Part shown: one piece after another, positions 1 through 8,610 of the stretch | How the letters are laid out: each line of letters opens with the position of its first letter | Numbering within the stretch: the stretch's first letter is position 1 | NCBI GenBank assembly: GCA_050949725.1 | Contig: JBMNGH010000001.1 | Location: 310,001 to 374,000, forward strand | DNA from: JBMNGH01 sp050949725 | GTDB lineage: Bacteria > Bacillota > Thermosediminibacteria > Thermosediminibacterales > Tepidanaerobacteraceae | Length of the DNA stretch: 64,000 nucleotides | Reading direction: 5' to 3' | Program-made: the position numbers and the translations under genes | The notes under the pieces: model-generated | Seen by the model: only the letters and a program-made list of their open reading frames with translations | Database searches by the model: none | What the model was told of the DNA's origin: nothing

Positions 1-114
1 GCCTTTTCTCATTGTTCTTGAGTCCGTAGAAATCCCTGTTATCTGTGTACATTTATAGCTTGTAAGAGTCCCTTTGACAACTTTTGCTATATCTAATAGG
101 TTTAAAGGTTTCAT
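1..114 (-). CDS. murF: MurF N-terminus, partial (UDP-N-acetylmuramoyl-tripeptide--D-alanyl-D-alanine ligase)
   Basis: Only the first 38 codons lie in the window; the gene runs off the left edge. The ATG follows the murE TAA stop with no spacer (stop at 117-115, start at 114-112), so the two are almost certainly translated together. The visible residues (MKPLNLLDIAKVVKGTL, then ITGISTDSRTMRKG) match the N-terminal Mur-ligase domain of MurF, which adds D-Ala-D-Ala to UDP-MurNAc-tripeptide in the cytoplasm. The identity rests on the STDSR motif and the position directly after murE. Catalytic motifs are outside the window. Confidence 0.8.
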   Translation of the reverse strand, partial: MKPLNLLDIAKVVKGTLTSYKCTQITGISTDSRTMRKG

Positions 115-1563
115 TTAAAATCCCCTATCTTTTAAAAGCTGTTTTACAACTTCTCCATCATCAAATTTAATTACTTGATCCTTAATGATTTGGTATGTCT
201 CATGCCCTTTGCCGGCAATCAGAATGACATCGTCTTTTTTTGCAATTTCCAATGCTCGCTTGATAGCTTCTCTCCTGTCAGTAATTTTTTCGTAATTGTT
301 TTTTTCACTAATGCCCTGCTCTATTTCTTTCATGATAATATCAGGCTCTTCACTTCTCGGATTATCTGATGTAATTATACAATAATCTGAAAGCCTAGAA
401 GCTATTCCACCCATTATGGGCCTCTTCTTTTTGTCTCTGTCACCACCACAACCAAAAACTGTTATTATTCTCCCTTTGCAAAAGCTCTTTATTGCCTTGA
501 GCACATTTTCAATGCCATCAGGCGTATGTGCATAATCTATAATGACTGAGAAATTCTGGCCCATTTTTATCGGCTCAAATCTACCAGATACTCCCTTTAC
601 GTTTTTTAGTGACTCTGCAAGCAACTTCATCGGGAGGCCTAATGAGAAACCAACTGCAAGCGCTGCCAGGGAATTATAAATACTAAATTCCCCAGGCACT
701 TTATAAAGAATATGGAATAGCTCACCATCTACAATAATATCGTAAGAAACACCGTCTGCGTTCATGTCTATATTGCGAGCCTTTATGTCAGAATCATTAT
801 TGATACCATAAGTTATAGTCGGTATTGTCAGCAATTCTCTAAGTTTTCTACCATACGTATCATCAACATTTACAACAGCTTTTTTTGATGCTTCGAACAA
901 TCTTTTTTTAGCTGCAAAATAATCTTCAAATGAACCGTGAAAGTCAAGATGATCTTGGGTTAAATTTGTAAAAACACCTACTTCATAACCGATACCATCA
1001 ACCCTATGGAGTTTTAAAGAGTGAGAAGACACCTCCATGACAGCGTAATCAACCTGATGTTCAATCATTTTAACAAAAAGCTGGTTTAATTCGAGCGACT
1101 CTGGCGTAGTACGTACTGCTGGAATATGTTGGTCTTTTATAATATTGCCGATAGTACCTATAATTCCAGTTGAAAAACCAGCTCCTTCCAATAAGGATTT
1201 CACAAGGTAAGCGGTCGTGGTTTTCCCGTTGGTGCCCGTAATGCCAACTATTTTAAGCTTTCGTGATGGGTATTCGTAAAACCAGTTTGAACTGTATGCG
1301 AGAGCCTTACGGCTGTTTGCTACCCTTATATAAGGGGTGTTTTTAAGCTCAATTTTATTTTCTCCAATAACGGCTTTAGCACCTTTGGATACTGCTTGAT
1401 TTATGTAGTCATGGCCATCCTTCGAATATCCCTTTATAGCAACAAAGATACAGCCACTTGACACCTTCCTTGAATCATAAGCTATACAATTTATGTCGAC
1501 TGACGTATTTCCTTTTATTTCAATAATATCAGGCAAGACTTGTACCAAATCTCGTAGGTTCAC
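115..1563 (-). CDS. murE: UDP-N-acetylmuramoyl-L-alanyl-D-glutamate--2,6-diaminopimelate ligase MurE
   Basis: A 482-residue Mur ligase of normal family length that adds the third stem-peptide amino acid to UDP-MurNAc-L-Ala-D-Glu in the cytoplasm. The ATP-binding loop GTNGKT is at residues 110-115, the N-terminal uridine-binding domain has YDSRKV at about 29-34, and DNPRSEEP lies near residue 400. DNPR is the established signature of enzymes selecting meso-diaminopimelate rather than lysine, so a DAP-type wall is inferred. The start is GTG, with AAAGGGA about 6 bases upstream. It lies between the spoVD-type PBP gene and murF in the division/cell-wall cluster. Confidence 0.95.
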   Translation of the reverse strand: MNLRDLVQVLPDIIEIKGNTSVDINCIAYDSRKVSSGCIFVAIKGYSKDGHDYINQAVSKGAKAVIGENKIELKNTPYIRVANSRKALAYSSNWFYEYPSRKLKIVGITGTNGKTTTAYLVKSLLEGAGFSTGIIGTIGNIIKDQHIPAVRTTPESLELNQLFVKMIEHQVDYAVMEVSSHSLKLHRVDGIGYEVGVFTNLTQDHLDFHGSFEDYFAAKKRLFEASKKAVVNVDDTYGRKLRELLTIPTITYGINNDSDIKARNIDMNADGVSYDIIVDGELFHILYKVPGEFSIYNSLAALAVGFSLGLPMKLLAESLKNVKGVSGRFEPIKMGQNFSVIIDYAHTPDGIENVLKAIKSFCKGRIITVFGCGGDRDKKKRPIMGGIASRLSDYCIITSDNPRSEEPDIIMKEIEQGISEKNNYEKITDRREAIKRALEIAKKDDVILIAGKGHETYQIIKDQVIKFDDGEVVKQLLKDRGF

Positions 1564-1621
1564 TAAATATCCCTTTCTTTTTTTTTGAATATTATTTTCT
1601 AATAATACAACACTTATACGA

Positions 1622-3694
1622 TTATTGATGAGGCGAAAATTTCACATTTATCGTTGTGCCTAAATTTACATCAACACCGGGTGGAGGATTTTGTTTTACA
1701 ACAAAACCGCTGCCAGAAATGTCGATATTTAATCCTATCGCATTCAGAATCTCTGTAGCCTCTTTTACAGTCCTGCCTGTTAAATCAGGTACTGTTACAG
1801 GGTCTTTATCCGCTCGTGATTCCGTAATTTTTAATATTACGGTCGAGGTTTTACTGGCTTCAGATCCTGGTGCAGGTACCTGGTCGCTTACTATATAGCC
1901 CTCACCCTCTATTTTAGGTATCAACATGTTTTGACTAATTATCTTCTTTGCATCTTCCACATATAGATTCCTTACGTCAGGAACTTTCGCTAAGGTCTCT
2001 TCAACTTCGTCTGAAATTTCAGGTTTTATTCCTAAGTAGTTCAGGCTGTCTGACATTACCTTTTGAAAAACCGGACCTGCTATCTGGCCCCCGTATATAG
2101 TACCCCCTGTAGGTTCATCGACGATTACTAAAGCTGCGAGCTGAGGATCATCCACAGGCGCAAAACCTACAAAAGATGCGACATACTTGCCCGGGACATA
2201 TTTTTCTGCTGTCCCCGTTTTCCCTGCAACCCTATAACCTTCAATTTTCCCCGGGCCTCCTGTCCCGTTAGTAACAATACTTTCAAGTATTTTCTTCATT
2301 TCCTGGGCTGTTTCGGTTGAAATCACCTGTCTTATCGCCGAGCTGGAAAACTCATGTACTATATTATCTTCATCCAGTATAGCTTTGGCAACATGAGGTT
2401 GCACCATTTTACCATCATTGGCAATCACGCAAATTGCATTGATGAGCTGGATTGGGGTTACTGAAATACCCTGCCCAAATGAAATTGTAGCGAGTTCAAC
2501 CGGGCCTATTTTTTGTGGGTCAAAAATGCCCTTCGCTTCACCTGGAAGATCAATACCTGTTTTTTGGGAAAATCCAAAGCCTTTGATGTATTTCACCATT
2601 CTTTCTTTGCCTAGCTTCGTTCCCAGTTCAACCAGGCCAGGATTACATGAATTTTCCATGACTTGAACAAATGTTTGGCTGCCGTGTCCCCCATGGCGCC
2701 AGCAACCGATCCTCACACCTGAAACAATCACATATCCCGGATCATAAAATCTATCGTTCGGGCGAACAACACCTTCTTCCAAACCAGCCGAAGCAGTAAT
2801 AACCTTAAAGGTGGAACCAGGTTCATATGAATCTGAAATAGCCGGGTTTCTCCAGTCTTTAGGTGAATACTTATTAAACTCATTTGGATCATAATCAGGT
2901 TTTGCCGCAAGAGCCAGTATTTCTCCATTTCTCGGATCCATGACTATTATTATACCTCTTTTGGCTTCATATTTTGCTAATACTTTTTCCAGTTCACGCT
3001 CTGCAATATGCTGTATTACTTTATCTATTGTCAGCACAAGGTCAAAACCGTCCTCTGGAGGTATGTATTTGTCTACACCAAATGGCAGCTTCCTGCTCAA
3101 GGCATCTGTTTCTGATACAATCCTGCCAGGTGTACCTCTCAAATATTTGTCATAGTAGAGTTCAACACCGTCCAATCCCTGGCTGTCGATCCCGGTAAAC
3201 CCAAGTAAGTGAGAGGCAAGATTCCTCTCGGGATAGAATCTCTTTGTCTCTTTTGTAAAGTATATGCCCTTGAGGTTTAATTCCCGGACTGCTTTGGACT
3301 CCTCTTCAGTAATCTTTCGCTTTATGTAAATGCTAGCCTTGTTGCCTTCTTTTGCTTTTTTTAATGTTTCTACCAGCTTGGCTTTATCCATATCTAGTGC
3401 CGGAGCGAGCATTTCAGCTGTTTTTTCAATATCGCCTATATCTGGGACGCTTGCCACAACTGTATCTACAGTAGCGCTTACAGCAAGAGGATTTGCATTT
3501 CTGTCGTATAGAGTCCCCCTCACAGGCTCCACCATTACATCTTTCGTCCATTGGTCATGAGCCCTCTGCTTTAATTCATCACCACGCACGAACTGCAACC
3601 AAAATAATCTACCAATTAGCGTAATACTAAAAATCAATGAAAATAAAAGGAGCAGTACTAATCTCCTTTTAATAACAGTCAGCGGAATCGTCAT
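1622..3694 (-). CDS. spoVD: SpoVD/FtsI-type class B penicillin-binding protein with two PASTA domains
   Basis: A 690-residue membrane-anchored D,D-transpeptidase that cross-links peptidoglycan. A single transmembrane helix spans about residues 10-32, followed by the PBP dimerisation domain and the transpeptidase domain. The active-site motifs are complete: SxxK at 294-297 (STFK), SxN at 349-351 (SCN) and KTG at 492-494. Two PASTA domains follow at about 571-626 and 637-688. PASTA repeats plus position next to ftsL and murE fit SpoVD or the vegetative FtsI/PBP2 paralogue. In Bacillus both genes occur here; only one is present, so it may serve septal as well as spore-cortex synthesis (inference). 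SD AGGGTGA precedes the ATG. Confidence 0.9.
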   Translation of the reverse strand: MTIPLTVIKRRLVLLLLFSLIFSITLIGRLFWLQFVRGDELKQRAHDQWTKDVMVEPVRGTLYDRNANPLAVSATVDTVVASVPDIGDIEKTAEMLAPALDMDKAKLVETLKKAKEGNKASIYIKRKITEEESKAVRELNLKGIYFTKETKRFYPERNLASHLLGFTGIDSQGLDGVELYYDKYLRGTPGRIVSETDALSRKLPFGVDKYIPPEDGFDLVLTIDKVIQHIAERELEKVLAKYEAKRGIIIVMDPRNGEILALAAKPDYDPNEFNKYSPKDWRNPAISDSYEPGSTFKVITASAGLEEGVVRPNDRFYDPGYVIVSGVRIGCWRHGGHGSQTFVQVMENSCNPGLVELGTKLGKERMVKYIKGFGFSQKTGIDLPGEAKGIFDPQKIGPVELATISFGQGISVTPIQLINAICVIANDGKMVQPHVAKAILDEDNIVHEFSSSAIRQVISTETAQEMKKILESIVTNGTGGPGKIEGYRVAGKTGTAEKYVPGKYVASFVGFAPVDDPQLAALVIVDEPTGGTIYGGQIAGPVFQKVMSDSLNYLGIKPEISDEVEETLAKVPDVRNLYVEDAKKIISQNMLIPKIEGEGYIVSDQVPAPGSEASKTSTVILKITESRADKDPVTVPDLTGRTVKEATEILNAIGLNIDISGSGFVVKQNPPPGVDVNLGTTINVKFSPHQ

Positions 3695-3712
3695 GAGAAA
3701 ATCACCCTACAC

Positions 3713-4078
3713 TCAATCATTGATGTATATAATCTGAGAGCTTCCTGGTTCTATCATGTTAAGCCTGTTTTTTGCTATATCCTCTACTCTTGCAACTGCT
3801 TTTAAGCTTGCGACCTCTACCCTTAAACGTTCGTTTTGATCTGTAATACTTTTTAGTTCAGCTTGCAGTTCATTAACTCTGATTTGGCTTTCATTTATCG
3901 CAGAAAATCTTAACAACATAAACATTACAGCTATAGCAATAAACACGAGTGAAACAATAGTTTTGCCTTTTTTCTGCGGTCTTTTAGCAGGCCTTTGTTT
4001 AGGTTTTGTATAACGGTATGTTTCTTGGTTCTGCTTGTGAATCCGATAAGTACTTAATTCGTTTTCGGCTAATACCAC
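3713..4078 (-). CDS. ftsL: Cell division protein FtsL (septum formation initiator family)
   Basis: A small bitopic membrane protein of about 121 residues. It has a basic cytoplasmic N-terminus, one transmembrane helix near residues 40-57 and an extracytoplasmic heptad-rich segment ending in VEDIAKNRLNMIEPG, the usual FtsL/DivIC pattern. FtsL bridges FtsB/DivIC-type partners to the septal PBP. A GTG at 4087 is also in frame, but the SD GGAG sits only a base or two from it and 8 bases from the GTG at 4078, so the inner start is preferred. It begins just after the rsmH stop and is followed by the PBP gene. Confidence 0.85.
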   Translation of the reverse strand: MVLAENELSTYRIHKQNQETYRYTKPKQRPAKRPQKKGKTIVSLVFIAIAVMFMLLRFSAINESQIRVNELQAELKSITDQNERLRVEVASLKAVARVEDIAKNRLNMIEPGSSQIIYIND

Positions 4079-4079
4079 T

Positions 4080-5045
4080 TTATTCACTCCTTCGTCTTTT
4101 TAGAACAGCAAGCTTCTCTGCGGCACGCAACTTTGCACTTCTCGATCGCGGGTTTTTCTCGGTCTCTACAACTGTAGGATATATGGGCTTGCGTGTTATG
4201 ATATTAATTTTTTTTTCCTTACCACAAGTGCAAATCGGAAAATCTTTAGGACAAGTACACCCTTGCGCCAGTTCTTTGAGTGAGCTTTTTACAATTTTGT
4301 CTTCAAGAGAATGGAAACTAATTACACATATTCTACCCGCAGGGTTCAAGATGTCAACGGCGTTTTTAATGCTCTGCCCTAAAATACTCAGCTCATCGTT
4401 AACATAAATCCTAATGGCTTGAAAAGTCCTCTTAGCCGGATGATGACCTCTTCTTCTCGCCCTTGCAGGGATAGCTTCTTTAATGATTTCTGCTAACTGT
4501 CCGGTAGTTTCTATTTTTTTTAGCTTCCTTTTCGCGCAAATAAAGTTTGCAATTCTTCCTGCCCAAGGTTCTTCGCCATACTTTCTTATTATGTTTCTCA
4601 ATTCTTTTAGGTCAATCTTGTTTACCACATCTTCAGCAGTAATACCTGAAGTCTTGTCCATTCGCATATCAAGTGGTGAATCGTGCATGTATGAGAAACC
4701 CCTGCTGCCTTCATCAAGCTGAAATGAAGATACACCAAGGTCAAACACAATTCCATCAATGCCCTTTAATCCCATATTGTTTATAATATTTATCAGATTG
4801 ATGTAATTGTCATGAATAAACCTCACATCTGCGCAAGAACCGGAAAATTTTTTTACGGCATTTGTTATAGCGTCTTTGTCCCGGTCTATGCCTATAAATA
4901 AACCCTTTTTTCCTGCTGCTTCAACAATTGCATTAAAATGGCCGCTTCCCCCGAGAGTAGCATCTACATACACCTTTCCAGGCTTGGGATCTAAAATATT
5001 GATTGTCTCTTTCAGGAGTACAGGCTTGTGAAAGTATTCCATCAA
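4080..5045 (-). CDS. rsmH: 16S rRNA (cytosine1402-N4)-methyltransferase RsmH (MraW)
   Basis: A 321-residue S-adenosylmethionine-dependent methyltransferase that modifies N4 of C1402 in the ribosomal P site. The SAM-binding loop VDATLGGSGH lies at about residues 27-36, and the family motifs FDLGVSSFQLD, RGFSY, HPAKRTFQAIRI and ISFHSLEDKIVK are all present. Length is normal for the family. It follows mraZ by 6 bases and leads into ftsL, the usual order in this cluster. A CTCPKDFPICTC segment near the C-terminus is typical of clostridial RsmH. Confidence 0.97.
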   Translation of the reverse strand: MMEYFHKPVLLKETINILDPKPGKVYVDATLGGSGHFNAIVEAAGKKGLFIGIDRDKDAITNAVKKFSGSCADVRFIHDNYINLINIINNMGLKGIDGIVFDLGVSSFQLDEGSRGFSYMHDSPLDMRMDKTSGITAEDVVNKIDLKELRNIIRKYGEEPWAGRIANFICAKRKLKKIETTGQLAEIIKEAIPARARRRGHHPAKRTFQAIRIYVNDELSILGQSIKNAVDILNPAGRICVISFHSLEDKIVKSSLKELAQGCTCPKDFPICTCGKEKKINIITRKPIYPTVVETEKNPRSRSAKLRAAEKLAVLKRRRSE

Positions 5046-5051
5046 TATCCC

Positions 5052-5480
5052 CTACAGACCAAAATCAAGTTTTTCAGCAATTTCTTCATAAGATACAGAA
5101 GCTTCATCACTATATTTTTCCCATTCCTTTAGGCTCCAAATCTCTGCCCTGTTTGAAACACCAATTATTACGGTGTCTTTATCTATCCCGGCATGCTCTC
5201 TCAAAGGTGGTGGAATAAGTATCCTTCCTTGTCTGTCTGTTTCCATCTCTACAGCTCCAGAGAAAAAAAATCTTATAAAAGCCCTTGCATCTTTATGTGT
5301 AAAAGGCAACGCCTTTAGTTTTTGTTCCAGCATCACCCATTCATCCTTAGGATATACAAATAGACACTTGTCTAAACCCTTCGTAAGGACAAAACTTTCT
5401 CCCAGTAGTTCCCTGAATTTTGCGGGTATTATAAGCCTCCCCTTTGAATCAAGGGAATGCTGAAACTGTCCCATGAACAT
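5052..5480 (-). CDS. mraZ: Transcriptional regulator MraZ
   Basis: A 142-residue protein with two AbrB-like SpoVT/MraZ domains, each carrying the family's DxKGRxxxP-type motif: [14 protein letters not shown] near the N-terminus and [14 protein letters not shown] near residue 82. MraZ is a ring-forming DNA-binding protein that represses its own division/cell-wall operon by binding 10-bp-spaced repeats. Such repeats lie just upstream (5491-5539), and the SD of mraZ overlaps the proximal copy. It is the first gene of the cluster and is preceded by a terminator for the upstream peptidase genes. Confidence 0.96.
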   Translation of the reverse strand: MFMGQFQHSLDSKGRLIIPAKFRELLGESFVLTKGLDKCLFVYPKDEWVMLEQKLKALPFTHKDARAFIRFFFSGAVEMETDRQGRILIPPPLREHAGIDKDTVIIGVSNRAEIWSLKEWEKYSDEASVSYEEIAEKLDFGL

Positions 5481-5490
5481 TTATTTCACT

Positions 5491-5539
5491 CCACTTTGGC
5501 CATTTTTTCAACCACTTTTCACCACTTTGTCCCACTTTA
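5491..5539 (-). promoter_or_regulatory. MraZ-binding repeat operator upstream of mraZ
   Basis: On the minus strand AAAGTGG occurs three times at exact 10-bp spacing (CACTTT on the plus strand beginning at 5513, 5523 and 5533) and a fourth time 21 bp further on (5492), overlapping the mraZ ribosome binding site. Known MraZ operators are TGGG-type repeats with a 10-bp period directly upstream of mraZ, so autoregulation is the natural reading. No convincing -35/-10 pair was identified beside them. Confidence 0.8.
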
Positions 5540-5637
5540 TTAATTCTAGGTATATTTTGAAAATCCTTCTAAAAATAAAAAAATAATACTGTGTTACAGC
5601 TGACCTTAAAGATTATACTTAATATCTGACAGAGCCT

Positions 5638-5683
5638 AAAAAAAAGAGCATTGCATACTGTTTTTAATAGTATGCAATGCTCT
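5638..5683 (-). terminator. Rho-independent terminator after yfmF-yfmH
   Basis: A perfect 15-bp stem (AGAGCATTGCATACT and its complement) with a 9-nt loop is followed on the minus strand by eight T residues. It lies 19 bases beyond the yfmH stop and separates the M16 gene pair from mraZ. Confidence 0.95.
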
Positions 5684-5701
5684 ATCATATCTGTTAAACA
5701 C

Positions 5702-6976
5702 TCATCGCTTCGGCAAGACAATCGAGACAGCATGCTTAGATAAGTCGAACAGCCTCTCCTTTCTTTTTTTAACATCTTCAAGGGTCGTTTCTTCCAGCGC
5801 TTTTAAATAATCAAAAATATTAATTCCTTTATGATGATACGAAATAAAAGATGTACCTATAAATTCAATAGAATTAAATCCTTTTACAAAACTTCCGAAA
5901 TGCTTTTTCTTGATTCTATTGAAGTCGTTTAAATTTGGTCCTTCACTTGTATTTTGGGTAATACTGCTTATCAATTCTTCGTGAAGCCGGTCAGGGTCTC
6001 TTGTTTCTCCTCCGATTGTACAAAAACTGTAGTCCTTCTGTGCATCGTAACTGAACCCGAATCGATCATCGATCAATCCTTTCTCATACAATCTCTCATA
6101 ATGAACTGAACTTCGGCCAAAAATCATCTCAAGCAGAATATCTGTGCATATTTCTTTTTTCAAAAGCTCATAACCTTCGTAGCCTACATCGGTATCTTTA
6201 AATCCCATTAAAAAAAGGGGTTCAGCAACATCTAGAGTCACCCTTCTCGATTTATCCTTAATTGACAAAGGTTCATGCGGATATATTCTTTTTATTTCAC
6301 CCTGTGGCCGAACATCCTTAGAATTCTCCTTAAATCTTACCAATGTAAATACTTCTTCAGGCTCAACACGCCCTGCCACAAACAAAATCATATTGCTAGG
6401 ATGGTAAAAAGTTTTATGACATTTGTGTAATATCTTGCTGTCAATTTTATTAATTGATTCGACAGTGCCACCTATATCATCCCTAACAGGATGGTTATGA
6501 TACAGACAACGCAACAAATTCAACAAAACTTGCCAATTGGGGTCATCCTGGTACATTCTTAATTCCTGTGTTATTATCCCCTTCTCTTTCTCAACGCTAT
6601 CTTGTATAAAATATGGTGTTTCTACGAAGTCCAGCAGAAGCAATAAATTTTCCTTTAGAGATCCGGTTGTCGAAAAGAGATATGTTGTATTCGTATAACT
6701 CGTAAAGGCATTAGTAGATGTCCCCAGCTCCGCGAATTTATCAAATACATTGCCGTATTCCATCTCAAACATCTTGTGTTCCAAGAAATGTGCTATGCCT
6801 TCTGGCATTTTGAAGTATTCCCCGGTATCAGGCAATGCAAATTCGCTATCAATCGAACCATAACGCGTCGAGTACAATGCATAGATTTTATTGAAGTTAT
6901 TTTTTGGCAGCACATATGTTGTAAGACCGTTATCCATCTTTTGAGCAAAAAACTTTTCCCCCAATAAATAGTCCAA
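5702..6976 (-). CDS. yfmH: M16 family zinc peptidase (YfmH/YmfH-type)
   Basis: A 424-residue pitrilysin/insulinase-family protein with the inverted zinc motif HFLEH at residues 63-67, so this is the catalytic member of a two-gene pair. Homologous pairs exist throughout Firmicutes (B. subtilis ymfF/ymfH); the family is annotated as associated with the 5-aminopentanol modification of EF-P, with substrate unproven. The start is TTG, supported by GGAGGTGG about 7 bases upstream. It follows its inactive partner by 21 bases and ends at a strong terminator, so the pair forms the end of a transcription unit. Confidence 0.88.
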   Translation of the reverse strand: MDYLLGEKFFAQKMDNGLTTYVLPKNNFNKIYALYSTRYGSIDSEFALPDTGEYFKMPEGIAHFLEHKMFEMEYGNVFDKFAELGTSTNAFTSYTNTTYLFSTTGSLKENLLLLLDFVETPYFIQDSVEKEKGIITQELRMYQDDPNWQVLLNLLRCLYHNHPVRDDIGGTVESINKIDSKILHKCHKTFYHPSNMILFVAGRVEPEEVFTLVRFKENSKDVRPQGEIKRIYPHEPLSIKDKSRRVTLDVAEPLFLMGFKDTDVGYEGYELLKKEICTDILLEMIFGRSSVHYERLYEKGLIDDRFGFSYDAQKDYSFCTIGGETRDPDRLHEELISSITQNTSEGPNLNDFNRIKKKHFGSFVKGFNSIEFIGTSFISYHHKGINIFDYLKALEETTLEDVKKRKERLFDLSKHAVSIVLPKR

Positions 6977-6997
6977 TTAAAACCACCTCCATTTAAA

Positions 6998-8266
6998 TCA
7001 CTTTCTATTTAAGAAGAACACAGTATCTAACCAAATTTTCTCAGCAATATTTACTATATCATCCTTTTTGACTTTTTGTATCTTTGATATCATTTCGTCT
7101 GAAGACTCATATATACCGTTTATAATACCGTCAAGATACAAGCTAATAATCTTTGAAGGGCTATCTCCCGCCTCTTTTAAGGTATTTGTAATATTTTTTA
7201 CAGTACTGTCAAACTCGTAATCAGATATTTTCCCTTTTTTAATATCCTCAAATTGTTTTTGAATTATTTCCACGGCTTTTTCATAGTTGTTAAAATCAAT
7301 ACCACAGCTGACCAACATCAAGCCTTTAGTCTTCTCAAGTTTTGAAAAGGCATAATAAGCCAAGCTCTCTTTTTCTCTTACATTTTGGAAAAGCTTGGAG
7401 TGCGTCCCACCACCCAATATACCGTTGTAAACCATAAGCGCATAATAATCTTCGTCTCCATATCTTATATTTGTTCTATACCCCATTGAGAGCTTGCCCT
7501 GACTGATATCGATTTTTTCTTCCACAATTTTAGGTTTATCAATCTTATCAGGACCAGCAGAAGTTTTTATAACTTTAGGTCCACCTCGTTGGTAATCAAA
7601 AAGTTGTCCCATCTTTTCTGCAACCTCTTCTGCTTCTATGTCACCGAGTACAAAAATATTAAGCGGGCATTTTTTAAGACAATCAAGATAGTAATAGTAT
7701 AAATTTTGATTATCGATTTTAGGCAAGTCTTCTATATTTCCATATCTATATATGCTAAAATCTTCTTCCTTACACATTTCTTGAAAACATCTCTCTATCG
7801 CATAATTAAATTTGTCACTATATAGGGATTCTATATTTCTTTTTAATACATCCTTTTCTTGTTCTACATAATCTTTTTTAAATCTATTGCCTTCAGTTAC
7901 CGGATCAAGAATGAATTCCCTAAAAACGTTTAGTGCCTCATCTAGAATACCTTCACCGTCTTTGTATTTTGGACCGATAGTCTCAATAAAAAACTGTAGA
8001 ATATGAGACTCTCCTCTTTTTATCACATCTGCACCCAAATCAGCACCATAAAGGCCCTCAAGATGAAGGTTTAATAATCTTGTGGTAGGAAAACTTTTTG
8101 TTCCACGCCTTAGTACAAAGGGGAGGAGTGCTGTCTTCGTTGCTGTATCTTTTTTTAAGCTCTGATGCATGAATAAACAAAAGGTGAGAGTTTTAAATTT
8201 TCGAGTAGGATAAACGTAAAGATTGACTCCATTTTGTAAAACCCTGTGTATAAAGATATCTTTCAA
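6998..8266 (-). CDS. yfmF: M16 family peptidase homologue lacking the zinc motif (YfmF/YmfF-type)
   Basis: A 422-residue M16-fold protein. At the position where the HxxEH motif should stand, the sequence reads LPFVLRRGTKSFPTTRLLN, so the metal site is missing and the protein is presumed non-catalytic. It probably forms a heterodimer with the adjacent HxxEH-containing YfmH, as in other M16 pairs where one subunit binds and one cleaves. The likely start is the TTG at 8266, which has GGGAGG about 7-8 bases upstream; a TTG at 8281 is in frame but has no SD. No signal peptide is seen, so the pair appears cytoplasmic. Confidence 0.86.
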   Translation of the reverse strand: MKDIFIHRVLQNGVNLYVYPTRKFKTLTFCLFMHQSLKKDTATKTALLPFVLRRGTKSFPTTRLLNLHLEGLYGADLGADVIKRGESHILQFFIETIGPKYKDGEGILDEALNVFREFILDPVTEGNRFKKDYVEQEKDVLKRNIESLYSDKFNYAIERCFQEMCKEEDFSIYRYGNIEDLPKIDNQNLYYYYLDCLKKCPLNIFVLGDIEAEEVAEKMGQLFDYQRGGPKVIKTSAGPDKIDKPKIVEEKIDISQGKLSMGYRTNIRYGDEDYYALMVYNGILGGGTHSKLFQNVREKESLAYYAFSKLEKTKGLMLVSCGIDFNNYEKAVEIIQKQFEDIKKGKISDYEFDSTVKNITNTLKEAGDSPSKIISLYLDGIINGIYESSDEMISKIQKVKKDDIVNIAEKIWLDTVFFLNRK

Positions 8267-8398
8267 AAAAATACCTCCCAAATTTTATCTTAGCTGATAA
8301 AGTTCTCTTTTTTTTACAAAAGTCCTGCATAATACTATTTGCATAAATTTATCTTTCCCTGTGTCTAGTTGCATATTCGAAAAAAACTACTGCAGTAA

Positions 8399-8427
8399 TT
8401 GAAATGTAATCTGAATTATAGTATAAT
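8399..8427 (+). promoter_or_regulatory. Sigma-70-type promoter of tRNA-Pro
   Basis: TTGAAA (8399-8404) and TATAAT (8422-8427) are separated by exactly 17 bases, and the tRNA begins 10 bases after the -10 box. Confidence 0.85.
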
Positions 8428-8436
8428 AGTCTACAT

Positions 8437-8513
8437 CGGGGCGTAGCGCAGTTTGGTAGCGCGTTCGGTTCGGGTCCGAAAGGCCGTGGGTTCAAATCCC
8501 GCCGCCCCGACCA
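8437..8513 (+). tRNA. tRNA-Pro (anticodon CGG)
   Basis: A complete 77-nt cloverleaf can be drawn. The acceptor stem is CGGGGCG/CGCCCCG (8437-8443 with 8503-8509) and the D stem is GCGC/GCGC. The anticodon stem is TTCGG/CCGAA with loop TTCGGGT, giving anticodon CGG and the G37 expected of tRNA-Pro. A 5-nt variable loop follows, then T stem GTGGG/CCCGC with loop TTCAAAT. A73 and CCA are encoded at 8510-8513. It reads CCG codons and stands alone with its own promoter and terminator. Confidence 0.97.
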
Positions 8514-8535
8514 TATAAGATAAATCGTTAGTTTT

Positions 8536-8563
8536 TCAAAAACCACGGGTAGTGGTTTTTTTT
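8536..8563 (+). terminator. Terminator after tRNA-Pro
   Basis: Stem AAAACCAC/GTGGTTTT with loop GGGTA is followed by a T-run ending near 8563 on the plus strand, about 25 bases after the tRNA CCA. Confidence 0.88.
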
Positions 8564-8610
8564 ATTTGCAAAAACAGATAATATCAAAAAACAATTGCGT
8601 GAGGTGAACC

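Noticed and set aside
5491..5539. Regular 10-bp repeats considered as a CRISPR-like or tandem repeat
   Set aside because: The unit is only 7 bases with 3-base spacers and is fully explained as an MraZ operator.
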